Shown: positions 1-6,415, counted from the stretch's first letter. The stretch: DNA of 9,920 bases from Deltaproteobacteria bacterium (GCA_025350085.1 JANXYI010000100.1:1-9920); one strand, 5' to 3'. Notes: generated by a model from the sequence alone, not told the origin. Made by a program: numbers and translations.

Positions 1-36
1 CTTTGCCCCTTCTGCCCCCCGGCAGAAGGGGCAAAG
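1..36. repeat. Perfect 16-bp inverted repeat (strong hairpin, terminator-like)
   Basis: Positions 1-16 and 21-36 are exact reverse complements around a CCCC loop, giving a very stable stem. No T-tract follows on the plus strand (the next bases are CCAGCCCG). The sequence that would follow on the minus strand lies outside the window. It could end the leftward arsenic operon, end a rightward gene outside the window, or be a dispersed intergenic repeat. The symmetry is certain; the function is inferred. Confidence 0.7.
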
Positions 37-44
37 CCAGCCCG

Positions 45-73
45 AAAAAGGGTCAAGGGGGCTCGCCCCCTTG
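45..73 (-). terminator. Putative intrinsic terminator of the arsenic operon
   Basis: On the minus strand, an 8-bp perfect stem (arms at 66-73 and 54-61, loop 62-65) is followed by ACCC and then five T residues (complement of 45-49). It lies about 50 bases past the stop codon of the ACR3 pump, the last gene of the leftward operon. The four-base gap before the T run is longer than in the ideal intrinsic terminator. Confidence 0.6.
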
Positions 74-79
74 CGGGGT

Positions 80-119
80 CCAGGGGCAGCGCCCCTGGGA
101 TTCAGGGCAGCGCCCCTGG
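80..119. repeat. Tandem direct repeat with hairpin potential
   Basis: The 14-base unit GGCAGCGCCCCTGG occurs at 85-98 and again at 106-119. The first copy sits in a perfect 8-bp inverted repeat (80-87 with 91-98, loop AGC). The second copy lacks one G in its left arm, so its stem is weaker. Together with the next two hairpins it makes a chain of structured elements just past the ACR3 stop codon. Confidence 0.6.
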
Positions 120-125
120 TCTCAC

Positions 126-1229
126 CTAGGGCTGGCAGTCCACGTGGCAGACGCTGGCGATGGAGCCGGGGTCGTCCGGGAACCAGCGGCCCTTGAGCCA
201 GAGCGCCACGTTGACCAGGCCGATGAGCACCGGGACCTCGACGAGGGGCCCGATGACCGCGGCAAAGGCCTGGCCGGAATCCAACCCGAACACGGCCACG
301 GCCACGGCAATGGCCAGCTCGAAGTTGTTGGAGGCCGCGGTGAAGCTCAAGGTGGCCGACTGGGCGTAATTGGCCCCGGCCTTCATGGACAGCCAAAAGG
401 AGCCCAGGAACATGACGAGAAAATAGATGAGCATGGGTGCGGCCACGCGCAGCACGTCAAAGGGCAGGGCCACCATGACCTCGCCCTTGAGCGAAAACAT
501 GACCAGGATGGTGAACAGGAGCGCGACGAGAGTGATGGGGCCGATCCTGGGCGCAAAGACCGTGTCGTACCACTCGCGGCCCTTGACCTTGAGCCCGATG
601 GCGCGCGAGGCCAGGCCCGCCAGGAACGGGATGCCCAGATAAATGAACACGCTCTCGGCGATCTGGCCCATGGAGATGTCGACAACCGCGCCCCCCGTCA
701 CATCGGACAGACCCAGCCAGCCGGGCAGCACGGTCAGGAAGACCCAGGCGTAGAGCGGGAAAAAGAGCACCTGGAACACGGAGTTGAAGGCCACCAGCCC
801 GGCGCAGTACTCGCGGTCGCCCCCGGCCAGGTCATTCCAGACGATGACCATGGCGATGCAGCGCGCCAGGCCGATCAATATGAGCCCAGTCATGTAGGCG
901 TGGTGGCCGGAGAGAAAGGCCACGGCCAGGCCGAACATGAGGATCGGCCCGATGACCCAGTTTTGCACCAGCGAGAGCGCCAGCACGCGCACGTTCTTGA
1001 AGACCTGGCCCATGAGCTCGTAGCGCACCTTGGCGAGCGGCGGGTACATCATGAGGATCAGGCCCGCGGCGATGGGCACATTGGTGGTGCCGCTCCGCAT
1101 GCCGCCCACGGCGGTCTTGAGGCTAGGAAACAGGAAGCCCGCGCCGATGCCCGCGAACATGGCCGCGAAGATCCACAGGGTCAGGTAGCGGTCGAGGAAG
1201 GACAGCCTGCTGGTAACGGAATCGGGCAT
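126..1229 (-). CDS. acr3: ACR3-family arsenite efflux pump
   Basis: This inner-membrane carrier expels arsenite produced by ArsC. The 367-residue protein has the length and about ten hydrophobic segments expected of the ACR3 (BASS/bile-acid symporter-like) family. The family signature around residues 119-135 ([10 protein letters not shown], then VWNDLAGG) contains Cys124. The [10 protein letters not shown] motif near 301-310 contains Glu304. These match the conserved Cys and Glu that mutagenesis has shown to be essential in characterised Acr3 proteins. The ATG at 1229 is preceded by a modest AGGAT-type site and lies 42 bases past the thioredoxin stop. It is the last gene of the operon. The short hydrophilic tail ends in CHVDCQP, adding Cys361 and Cys365. 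Identity as ACR3 rather than ArsB is clear from the motifs. Confidence 0.95.
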   Translation of the reverse strand: MPDSVTSRLSFLDRYLTLWIFAAMFAGIGAGFLFPSLKTAVGGMRSGTTNVPIAAGLILMMYPPLAKVRYELMGQVFKNVRVLALSLVQNWVIGPILMFGLAVAFLSGHHAYMTGLILIGLARCIAMVIVWNDLAGGDREYCAGLVAFNSVFQVLFFPLYAWVFLTVLPGWLGLSDVTGGAVVDISMGQIAESVFIYLGIPFLAGLASRAIGLKVKGREWYDTVFAPRIGPITLVALLFTILVMFSLKGEVMVALPFDVLRVAAPMLIYFLVMFLGSFWLSMKAGANYAQSATLSFTAASNNFELAIAVAVAVFGLDSGQAFAAVIGPLVEVPVLIGLVNVALWLKGRWFPDDPGSIASVCHVDCQP

Positions 1230-1271
1230 GAACAGTATCCTGTGGGATTCGCGCAGGGCAGGATGCAGCGG

Positions 1272-1673
1272 CTATTTGGCCAGCAGCCTGTCCAGGGTCT
1301 CGGCCATCTTCCGCTTGTCCAGGAAGCCCTCGTGGCGCGAGACCTCGCGGCCGGTCTTGTCGTAGAAGATCTGGGTCGGCAGGAGGCGCACGCCAAAGCG
1401 CGCCACCTGGTCCTGGTGCTCCAGCACGTCGATGACCACCACCGCGGCCCGACCCCGGTATTCCCGCTCCAGCTCCCGGAGCAGGGGCGCCATGACCTGG
1501 CAGGGCGGGCAGTAGACGGCGCCCAGGTCCACCAGCGTGACCATCCCCGGCACCGGGCCCGGCACCAGCGCCACGGGCGCAGGCGTTGCCGGTGGCGCGG
1601 CCAGGGCCGTGGCGGCAAGGGCCAGGGCCGACAGCAGGGCCAACCCCAGGCGGAGCATCGGATGCCGGGCCAT
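1272..1673 (-). CDS. Exported thioredoxin-family protein (CPPC)
   Basis: The 133-residue protein starts with an Arg-containing n-region and a hydrophobic, Ala/Leu-rich segment (about residues 8-26) ending in an AxA-like site, so it is probably exported or membrane-tethered. The thioredoxin fold follows: Cys55-Pro-Pro-Cys58 active site, a VVVIDV strand near 78-83, and the cis-Pro loop LPTQ with Pro99. Similar thioredoxins occur in arsenic operons of anaerobes, often beside a CcdA-type membrane reductase, but none is seen here. The gene begins 7 bases after the TPR gene stop. At the chosen ATG (1673) the AGGGGAG site is only 1-2 bases away. The next ATG (1658) has it about 16 bases away, so the start is uncertain by five codons. 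An exported protein would not obviously recycle cytosolic ArsC. Confidence 0.85.
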   Translation of the reverse strand: MARHPMLRLGLALLSALALAATALAAPPATPAPVALVPGPVPGMVTLVDLGAVYCPPCQVMAPLLRELEREYRGRAAVVVIDVLEHQDQVARFGVRLLPTQIFYDKTGREVSRHEGFLDKRKMAETLDRLLAK

Positions 1674-1680
1674 GCTCCCC

Positions 1681-2292
1681 CTAGCCCTTTTTCAGTTCGG
1701 CCACGATGTCCTTGAGCGGGCGGCCGTCCGGGGTCTTGGCCGCCGGGTTCACGCCCAGCAGGCGCTCCCAGGCCGTGGTGGCCCCGGCGCGGTCGCCGGA
1801 GTCGTGCAGCAGCACCACGCCCTTGTTGTACAGCGCGTTCTCGTGGCGCGCATTGAGCCCCAAGGCGGCGTCGAAGCTCTTGAGCGCCTGCTGCGGCTGG
1901 CCTGCCTCGCGCTGCATGATGCCCAGATCGGTCCAGACGTCCGGGCTCACCGCGCCCAGGCTGAGGGCCTTCCCGTAGGCCGCGATGGACTTCTGCGGCT
2001 GGTGCGTGTCGAAATACAGGTTGCCCAGCTCCACCCACGCGGCCTGGTCGCCGGGGGTCTTGGCCGTGGCCAGCTCCAGTTCGCTGATGTGCTTCTGGTC
2101 TTCCGGCGAAACGGCAGGGGCGGCCCCAGCGGAGGACGCGGCACTGGCGGCCGGGCCTTCGGCCGCCACCCTGGCCGTTGCGGGCGCCCGCAGCTCCATG
2201 AACACCGTGCCCGCGAAGAAGCCCACGGCCAGGGCGATGGCCACCGCTGCCATGAGTTCGCCCTTGCCGAATTTCCGTGCCGTGTCCGCCAT
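1681..2292 (-). CDS. Membrane-anchored TPR protein
   Basis: The 203-residue protein has one N-terminal transmembrane segment (about residues 13-32), then an Ala-rich linker (37-62), then about three tetratricopeptide repeats (roughly 83-112, 117-147 and 151-182). These show the usual W-LG-Y, A---Y-KAL and ALYNKG-type spacings. This layout resembles the TPR part of NrfG/CcmH-type proteins, which hold partner polypeptides at the periplasmic face. That comparison rests on architecture and is not proof of orthology. A good AAGGAG site lies six bases before the ATG. It sits between the DUF2703 gene (39-base gap) and the exported thioredoxin (7-base gap). It probably scaffolds something in the envelope; the partner is unknown. 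Confidence 0.8.
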   Translation of the reverse strand: MADTARKFGKGELMAAVAIALAVGFFAGTVFMELRAPATARVAAEGPAASAASSAGAAPAVSPEDQKHISELELATAKTPGDQAAWVELGNLYFDTHQPQKSIAAYGKALSLGAVSPDVWTDLGIMQREAGQPQQALKSFDAALGLNARHENALYNKGVVLLHDSGDRAGATTAWERLLGVNPAAKTPDGRPLKDIVAELKKG

Positions 2293-2331
2293 GTCGCTCT
2301 CCTTGCGCAGCCTTTGCTGGCCGCATGTTGT

Positions 2332-2742
2332 CTATTTCAGCTTGTCCGCCGCCAGGAGCCCGGCGCGCACGAGCAGCTCCTCGGGCAGGGCCTCATACTC
2401 CTGGCCGTCCACGATGAGCGTACGGCAGTCCGTCTGCCTGTTCACATTGTTGCCCAAGAGCTCGCAGCAGGACTGGCAGTGGCTTGACCCCACCTCAGCG
2501 CCCACGAGATCCTCCAGGGACTCGCCGCCAAAGAACACGCGGTTGGACTCGACGAGCACGTCGGGCGCAAAGGGCAGCAGGGTCTTCTCCGTCAGCACCA
2601 CCTCGATGCCGCGGGGGGCCAGCTCTTTGCGCAGCGTTGCCGCCGCCCGGCGCACACTCTGGCCGGTGTCGCCGCAGCGCTCGCAGGTCTCGGCGCCCAC
2701 GGTCAGGCGTTGCCAAAGGATTACCAGCGTCTTCTGTTTCAT
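2332..2742 (-). CDS. DUF2703 family cysteine-rich protein
   Basis: This is a 136-residue soluble protein of unknown biochemical role. It matches my recollection of DUF2703 proteins: an N-terminal ETCERCG motif, a central SNRVFFGG segment, a second cysteine cluster (HCQSCCELLG), a DCRTL motif, and a C-terminal VDGQEYEALP then LLVRAGLLAA. The cysteines are at 20, 23, 89, 92, 93 and 106, suggesting metal or metalloid binding or thiol chemistry. The ATG at 2742 has a GAGGGGG site eight bases away and lies 13 bases after the permease stop. The frame stays open for 25 codons upstream, but that part overlaps the permease gene and was rejected. The operon position suggests a role in handling arsenic or supporting the adjacent permease; this is inference. 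Confidence 0.85.
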   Translation of the reverse strand: MKQKTLVILWQRLTVGAETCERCGDTGQSVRRAAATLRKELAPRGIEVVLTEKTLLPFAPDVLVESNRVFFGGESLEDLVGAEVGSSHCQSCCELLGNNVNRQTDCRTLIVDGQEYEALPEELLVRAGLLAADKLK

Positions 2743-2755
2743 GGCTCGTTCCCCC

Positions 2756-3973
2756 TCACAGGATGGCGTTGAACAAGAAGCCCACGAGCATGATGCCAGC
2801 GCCCACCACGCCCACAAAGGTCCAGATGAGCCGGGGCTTCAACACTTTCCGCAGGATGACCAGCTCCGGCAGCGAGAGCGCGATGACGCTCATCATGAAG
2901 GCCAGCACGGTGCCGAGCGCCGCGCCCTTTTCCAGCAGCACGTGGACCACGGGCACGATGCCCGCGGCGTTGGAGTACATGGGGATGCCGATGGCCACGG
3001 CCACGGGCACACTCCACCAGGCGCCCCGGCCCATGATCTCGGCCAGCGCGCCCTCGGGCACGTAGCCGTGGATGCCCGCGCCCACCGCGATGCCCGCCAG
3101 CACCCAGGGCCAGACCTGGCCCACGATGTCGCGCACGGCACGGGCCCCGGCGTCCAGGCGGCCGGCCCAGTTCAGCTCCGGGGCGTCCTCATTCTCGCCG
3201 CTGGCGCGCACGTTCTGCACCCAGTCCTCGACGTGCCGCTCCATGTTCAGGCGGCCGATGACAAAGCCCGAGACAATGGCCACCACGAGCCCTGTGCCCG
3301 TATACAGGGCCGCCACCTGCCAGCCCAGCAGGCCGTAGAGCAGGACCACGACGATCTCGTTGACCATGGGCGCAGAGATGAGAAAGGAAAAGGTGACGCC
3401 CAGCGGCACCCCGGCCCCCAAAAAGCCGATGAACAAGGGCACGGCCGAGCAGGAGCAGAAGGGGGTCACGGTGCCGAGCAGCGCGGCCAGCACGTTGCCC
3501 ACGGCCTCGCTCTTGCCCGCCAGCACGCGCCGGGTACGCTCCGGGGTGAAGAAGCTGCGCAGGATGCCCACGCCGAAGACCACCAGGATCAGCAGCAGGA
3601 GCACCTTGGGCGTGTCGTACAGAAAGAACTCCACGCTCGCGCCCAGGCGGCTGCCCGGCTCCAGGCCGAACATCTGGTAGGTGGCGTAGTGCATCATGGC
3701 CGGCAGATGGGCGTACAGGTTCCACCAGATCACGCCCACCGCGGCGGTGAGGCCAAGCTTGCTGGGCAGGGTGTCCGGCAGGGCCAGGGCCTCGGCCCGG
3801 AGCTTGGCCTGGGCCGCTCGTTTGGCGGCCAGAATCTGCTGGCGCATCTCCCTCGGGGTCAGGGGCTGGTCCGGGTCCGCAGGAAGCTCCTGGGCCTGGG
3901 CCTTCTGCTGGCAGGCGCAGGGGGCGCCCAGGTCCATGGGCGTGAGCGTCTGCAGCGGTTTCACAGGCTTCAT
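2756..3973 (-). CDS. PF03773-type (YraQ/ArsP-like) permease
   Basis: The 405-residue inner-membrane protein has about eight to ten hydrophobic segments and the family hallmark TPFCSCSAVPLFIGF (CSCS at residues 173-176). A second conserved loop is GIPMYSNAAGIVP (329-341). The family (PF03773, formerly DUF318) includes ArsP, a methylarsenite permease, and putative copper/zinc exporters, so the substrate cannot be read from sequence. A roughly 70-residue hydrophilic N-terminal region carries a CxC pair (Cys19, Cys21). A soluble loop at about 243-280 divides the two membrane halves. The ATG overlaps the arsC stop as ATGA and has AAGGAG five bases upstream, so translation is probably coupled. It is the second transporter in the operon beside ACR3, which suggests a different substrate such as organoarsenical or another soft metal. 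Confidence 0.85.
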   Translation of the reverse strand: MKPVKPLQTLTPMDLGAPCACQQKAQAQELPADPDQPLTPREMRQQILAAKRAAQAKLRAEALALPDTLPSKLGLTAAVGVIWWNLYAHLPAMMHYATYQMFGLEPGSRLGASVEFFLYDTPKVLLLLILVVFGVGILRSFFTPERTRRVLAGKSEAVGNVLAALLGTVTPFCSCSAVPLFIGFLGAGVPLGVTFSFLISAPMVNEIVVVLLYGLLGWQVAALYTGTGLVVAIVSGFVIGRLNMERHVEDWVQNVRASGENEDAPELNWAGRLDAGARAVRDIVGQVWPWVLAGIAVGAGIHGYVPEGALAEIMGRGAWWSVPVAVAIGIPMYSNAAGIVPVVHVLLEKGAALGTVLAFMMSVIALSLPELVILRKVLKPRLIWTFVGVVGAGIMLVGFLFNAIL

Positions 3974-4440
3974 GCATTCTCCTTATTGCGCTTGCGCGTG
4001 GCGATCCAGGCGCGGAGGGCGGCTTCGATGTCGTCGCGCACGGCGCGCACCTTGGCCAGCTGCTCCTCGGGCGTGGTGCTGGCCCCCTCGGCCAGGATGG
4101 CGCCGGGGTCGTCGAAGCTCCAGCGCTCCGTGACCGCCACACCGGGCACAAACGGGCACAGCCCGGCGGCCTTGCTGCACACGGTGATGACCACGTCGAA
4201 CTGCAGGCCCTTTGCCGCCAGTTCGGCCACGGCCTCATCCACCAGCTTGGTGCGCTGGTGCGCGATGTCGATGCCGCGCTCGACCATGACGGCCACGGCC
4301 AGCTCATTCAGCGGCGCAGGCTCAATCCCGGCGCTGTGGGCCTCGTACAGGTCCCCGGCCAGGTGCGTCAGCAGGGCCTCGGCCATCTGGCTGCGGGCGG
4401 AATTCTGGCCGCAGACGAACAGCACGCGCGTTTTTTCCAT
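3970..4440 (-). CDS. arsC: Arsenate reductase, thioredoxin-coupled type
   Basis: This cytosolic enzyme reduces arsenate to arsenite. It has the low-molecular-weight tyrosine phosphatase fold. The P-loop starts at Cys10 (CGQNSAR, CX5R), with the WSFDDP motif near 107-112 supplying the catalytic Asp. The redox relay cysteines are Cys88 and Cys95, seven residues apart as in the plasmid pI258 enzyme (Cys10/82/89). That triad marks the thioredoxin-coupled class rather than the glutaredoxin-coupled R773 class. It is 156 residues long, slightly more than the usual 130-140 because of a basic C-terminal tail. The ATG at 4440 has AAGGAG six bases upstream and lies 17 bases after the arsR stop. The frame is open much further upstream, but only into arsR. 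Confidence 0.95.
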   Translation of the reverse strand: MEKTRVLFVCGQNSARSQMAEALLTHLAGDLYEAHSAGIEPAPLNELAVAVMVERGIDIAHQRTKLVDEAVAELAAKGLQFDVVITVCSKAAGLCPFVPGVAVTERWSFDDPGAILAEGASTTPEEQLAKVRAVRDDIEAALRAWIATRKRNKENA

Positions 4441-4457
4441 GATGGTCTCCTTGGGGC

Positions 4458-4859
4458 TTAGGGCTGCGCGGACGCGGGTTCGCAACAGTCCTCCGGAGCG
4501 GACAGCCTGGGCGGGGCGGACAGCTTCAGCGGGCTGAGCTGGCCCAGGGCCTGGCGCAGGGTTCTGATCTCGGGCTCGTTCTCCAGCCAGCCGGGCAGGG
4601 CCTTGAGCATGGCCCGGGCATAGGGCGAGCCAGAGTCCGGGTCCCACGCCAGGCGGTAGTGCACCCAGCAGCCCACCTTGCGCCCGGAAATGAGCCCGGC
4701 GTCCACCAGCACCTTGAGGTGCCGCGAGACCGTGGGCTGGGCCAGGCCGAGCAGGCCGATGATCTCGCAGGCGCACAGCTCGCGCGCCTCCAGCATCTTC
4801 AGCACCTTCACCCGTCCGGGATCGGACAGGGCCTTCATGACGTTCACCAGTGCGCGCAT
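4458..4859 (-). CDS. arsR: ArsR/SmtB-family arsenic-responsive repressor
   Basis: This winged-helix repressor releases DNA when As(III) binds. The 133-residue protein contains ALSDPGRVKVLKML near the N terminus, ELCACE with Cys29 and Cys31 (the alpha3 CxC metalloid site of R773-type ArsR), and the recognition helix QPTVSRHLKVL (41-51), then a GLISGRKVGCWVHYRL wing. An unusual extended tail ends with a Cys125-Cys126 pair. GGAGGAG lies just before the ATG at 4859. The frame is open further upstream (Met at 4919), but that would translate through the promoter/operator and is unlikely. As first gene of the operon it probably autoregulates through the dyad at 4896-4911. Confidence 0.93.
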   Translation of the reverse strand: MRALVNVMKALSDPGRVKVLKMLEARELCACEIIGLLGLAQPTVSRHLKVLVDAGLISGRKVGCWVHYRLAWDPDSGSPYARAMLKALPGWLENEPEIRTLRQALGQLSPLKLSAPPRLSAPEDCCEPASAQP

Positions 4860-4895
4860 GGCTCCTCCGGGTTCGCGTCCGCCGCGTTTCGAGAC

Positions 4896-4927
4896 ATAGC
4901 CATATGGCGATATATTCATTCTGTCAA
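4896..4927 (-). promoter_or_regulatory. arsR operon promoter with overlapping operator dyad
   Basis: On the minus strand a perfect -35 TTGACA (complement of 4922-4927) is followed after 17 bases by a weak -10, TATGGC (4899-4904). An imperfect 16-bp dyad, ATAGCCATATGGCGAT on the plus strand (4896-4911, 14 of 16 positions symmetric, core CATATG), covers the -10. This is the expected position for ArsR binding to block RNA polymerase. The predicted leader to the arsR ATG is about 30-35 bases. Confidence 0.65.
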
Positions 4928-4958
4928 CCCTGAACCAGGACGCTTGCCGACCACAATG

Positions 4959-4997
4959 AAAAGGCCAGCGCACCGCGCAAAACGCGGCAGGCTGGCC
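4959..4997 (-). terminator. Intrinsic terminator of the phospholipase operon
   Basis: On the minus strand, arms 4991-4997 and 4963-4969 (GGCCAGC/GCTGGCC) enclose a second stem of five GC pairs (4983-4987 with 4973-4977) and a five-base loop. TTTT (complement of 4959-4962) follows at once, then CATT. It begins 22 bases past the stop codon at 5019 and lies before the arsR promoter, insulating the two leftward operons. Confidence 0.75.
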
Positions 4998-5018
4998 AGG
5001 AAAGAAGGCCGGGCCAGG

Positions 5019-5435
5019 CTATTGCGGGCAGACCTTGGCCAGGTCCAGGGTGAAGGCGCAGGGCAGCGGCGGGTTGGCCTTCCAGTGGTGCGCCTCCATC
5101 CTGGCTGTGCAGCCCGCATCTTCCAGCAGGGCGGTCTGCCCGTCAGGGGTGCAGACAAGGACCACACCGTGCTTGGCCTCGGACTTGGCGCGCAGGGCAT
5201 AGCCTTTGAATGGGTCCAACAGGCCGGGGTCGTGCTGGGTGGCAATGGTGAGTAAGCCCATGTCCCGCTCGCCGCCATCCGTCTTTTTGTAGCGCACTGT
5301 GGACTCCACCGCGCTGCTGACCTTGGTCAGAGCCGAGGCCAGCTCGTTCATCTCGCTGTCGGAGCGGGCCTGGGCGCAGGCACTGCTGAACAGCAGCAGC
5401 AAGAGGACAAGGAAGGAAAATCTGGCGGTCTTCAT
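5019..5435 (-). CDS. Small exported protein of unknown function
   Basis: I do not recognise this 138-residue protein. It begins with a clear signal peptide (basic MKTAR, then a Leu-rich core to about residue 18, then SSACAQA). Cleavage by signal peptidase I after the ACA/AQA region is likely. Lipidation at the cysteine is possible, but the lipobox lacks Leu at -3. The mature part is small and hydrophilic with four cysteines, in the contexts VCTPDG, AGCTAR, PCAFTL and VCPQ, which fits two disulfides. The ATG at 5435 has a TGGAG site six bases upstream and is two bases past the stop of the phospholipase-like gene, so the two are probably translated together. That makes it a candidate functional partner of the enzyme. 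Confidence 0.75.
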   Translation of the reverse strand: MKTARFSFLVLLLLLFSSACAQARSDSEMNELASALTKVSSAVESTVRYKKTDGGERDMGLLTIATQHDPGLLDPFKGYALRAKSEAKHGVVLVCTPDGQTALLEDAGCTARMEAHHWKANPPLPCAFTLDLAKVCPQ

Positions 5436-5437
5436 GA

Positions 5438-6373
5438 TCAACTCCAGAAGGTCTTGTTTTTCGATTCGTCGTTTCCGTTGTCCAGGTTCCAGTTGTGGAG
5501 AAAACCGCTGGACAGAGAGGTCTTGTTCAGGATGTCCGAGGTGACAACGGCCCACGCCCTGCGCACGTTGGCCACGCCCATGTCGAAGATGTCGTCGTAA
5601 CTCATGCCTCCCCCGCCGGGCACAGCGAGATTCTCAATGTACTGCTGGTCCACGTCCCCGAAGAGAGGGTATACCGTGCCGTCAAATGCCTTGGGCATGA
5701 CATGGCGAGCCAGGGCCACAAAGCGGTTGTCGGCGATGTGGTCCACGATGTCCTCGAAGCAGTCGTGCCAGGCATGCATGTCCGGTTTGTTCGTCACGAA
5801 AAGGTCCATGTCCGCGTCCTTGAACATCTCATTCCAGAGGTAGAAAACGTCCGGATCGAGCCTGTCCTCGTCCGCCGGGTCGGAGCATTTGCAGATGCCG
5901 TTCTTGAGGTGGCTTGAGTAATGGATGTCCAGGTTCATCCGCGTCTGGAAGATGTAGGTGTCCTGGTTCATCTCGCAGATACGGTGGTCGGTTTTGTGCT
6001 CCTCGTAGGGTTCCCCGACCTTAAGGTTCACCACAGGATGCACGGTCGCATCCATGACAACGTGGGAGGTGAAGCCGAGGAGCCAGGCAAGGGCTTTGTC
6101 CCTGGCCACACCCTCGGGCATTCTCGACAGCACGCCGATGCCCGCCAGGATTCTGTCCGCCGCGTGTTTCCAGTGCATCTGGTCCGCCCAGGCGCTCGCT
6201 TGTGATCCATCCGCGACGTCCAGGTACGGATAGTCCGGGCTTACAGCCCCGAGTTCACAGAACTTGAACCAGTCGAGCACGATGGGGATCCCGGCGCTCG
6301 GGAATCCTGGTTCGGCTTCAAGCCTCTCCTTGGCCACGTTTGCCGCCGTCATGTGCGCATAAGCTCCAGGCAT
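5438..6373 (-). CDS. Zinc-dependent phospholipase C-family protein
   Basis: The 311-residue protein begins MPGAYAHMTAANVA, a start typical of bacterial PF00882 (Zn_dep_PLPC) proteins. Candidate zinc ligands appear in family order: His7, Asp47 in VSPDYPYL, His67/His70, and an HxxxDxxxH motif with His104, Asp108 and His112, plus His126/His130 further on. No signal peptide is visible, so it is cytosolic or exported by a route that needs none. The ATG at 6373 follows a GGGGGAGG-type site. The frame is open for 63 codons upstream, but that stretch lacks family similarity and crosses the promoter region. The gene appears to use more A/T-rich codons than its neighbours, by eye. Family membership is good; phospholipase activity is unproven. 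Confidence 0.8.
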   Translation of the reverse strand: MPGAYAHMTAANVAKERLEAEPGFPSAGIPIVLDWFKFCELGAVSPDYPYLDVADGSQASAWADQMHWKHAADRILAGIGVLSRMPEGVARDKALAWLLGFTSHVVMDATVHPVVNLKVGEPYEEHKTDHRICEMNQDTYIFQTRMNLDIHYSSHLKNGICKCSDPADEDRLDPDVFYLWNEMFKDADMDLFVTNKPDMHAWHDCFEDIVDHIADNRFVALARHVMPKAFDGTVYPLFGDVDQQYIENLAVPGGGGMSYDDIFDMGVANVRRAWAVVTSDILNKTSLSSGFLHNWNLDNGNDESKNKTFWS

Positions 6374-6415
6374 GCCTCCCCCTTTTCGTTGCAGTACACC
6401 GCCGCGACCCGGACA

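Noticed and set aside
3..1715. Long plus-strand open frame of 570 codons
   Set aside because: It is antisense to the ACR3 and thioredoxin genes. Its translation is low-complexity (His, Gly, Arg, Gln, Glu rich), as expected of the opposite strand of GC-rich coding DNA, with no recognisable domain.
1181..2326. Minus-strand open frame overlapping the thioredoxin and TPR genes in another frame
   Set aside because: The overlapping frames encode recognisable domains with good ribosome sites, while this one gives Arg/Gly/Pro-rich sequence typical of an out-of-frame reading.
1985..4537. Plus-strand open frame of 850 codons
   Set aside because: It is antisense to five well-supported ars operon genes. 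It shows no domain or plausible ribosome site and changes composition where the opposite genes change.
4860..4973. Extended ArsR start including MNISPYGYVSK
   Set aside because: It would place the promoter/operator dyad and TTGACA box inside the coding region, whereas the ATG at 4859 has a strong GGAGGAG site.
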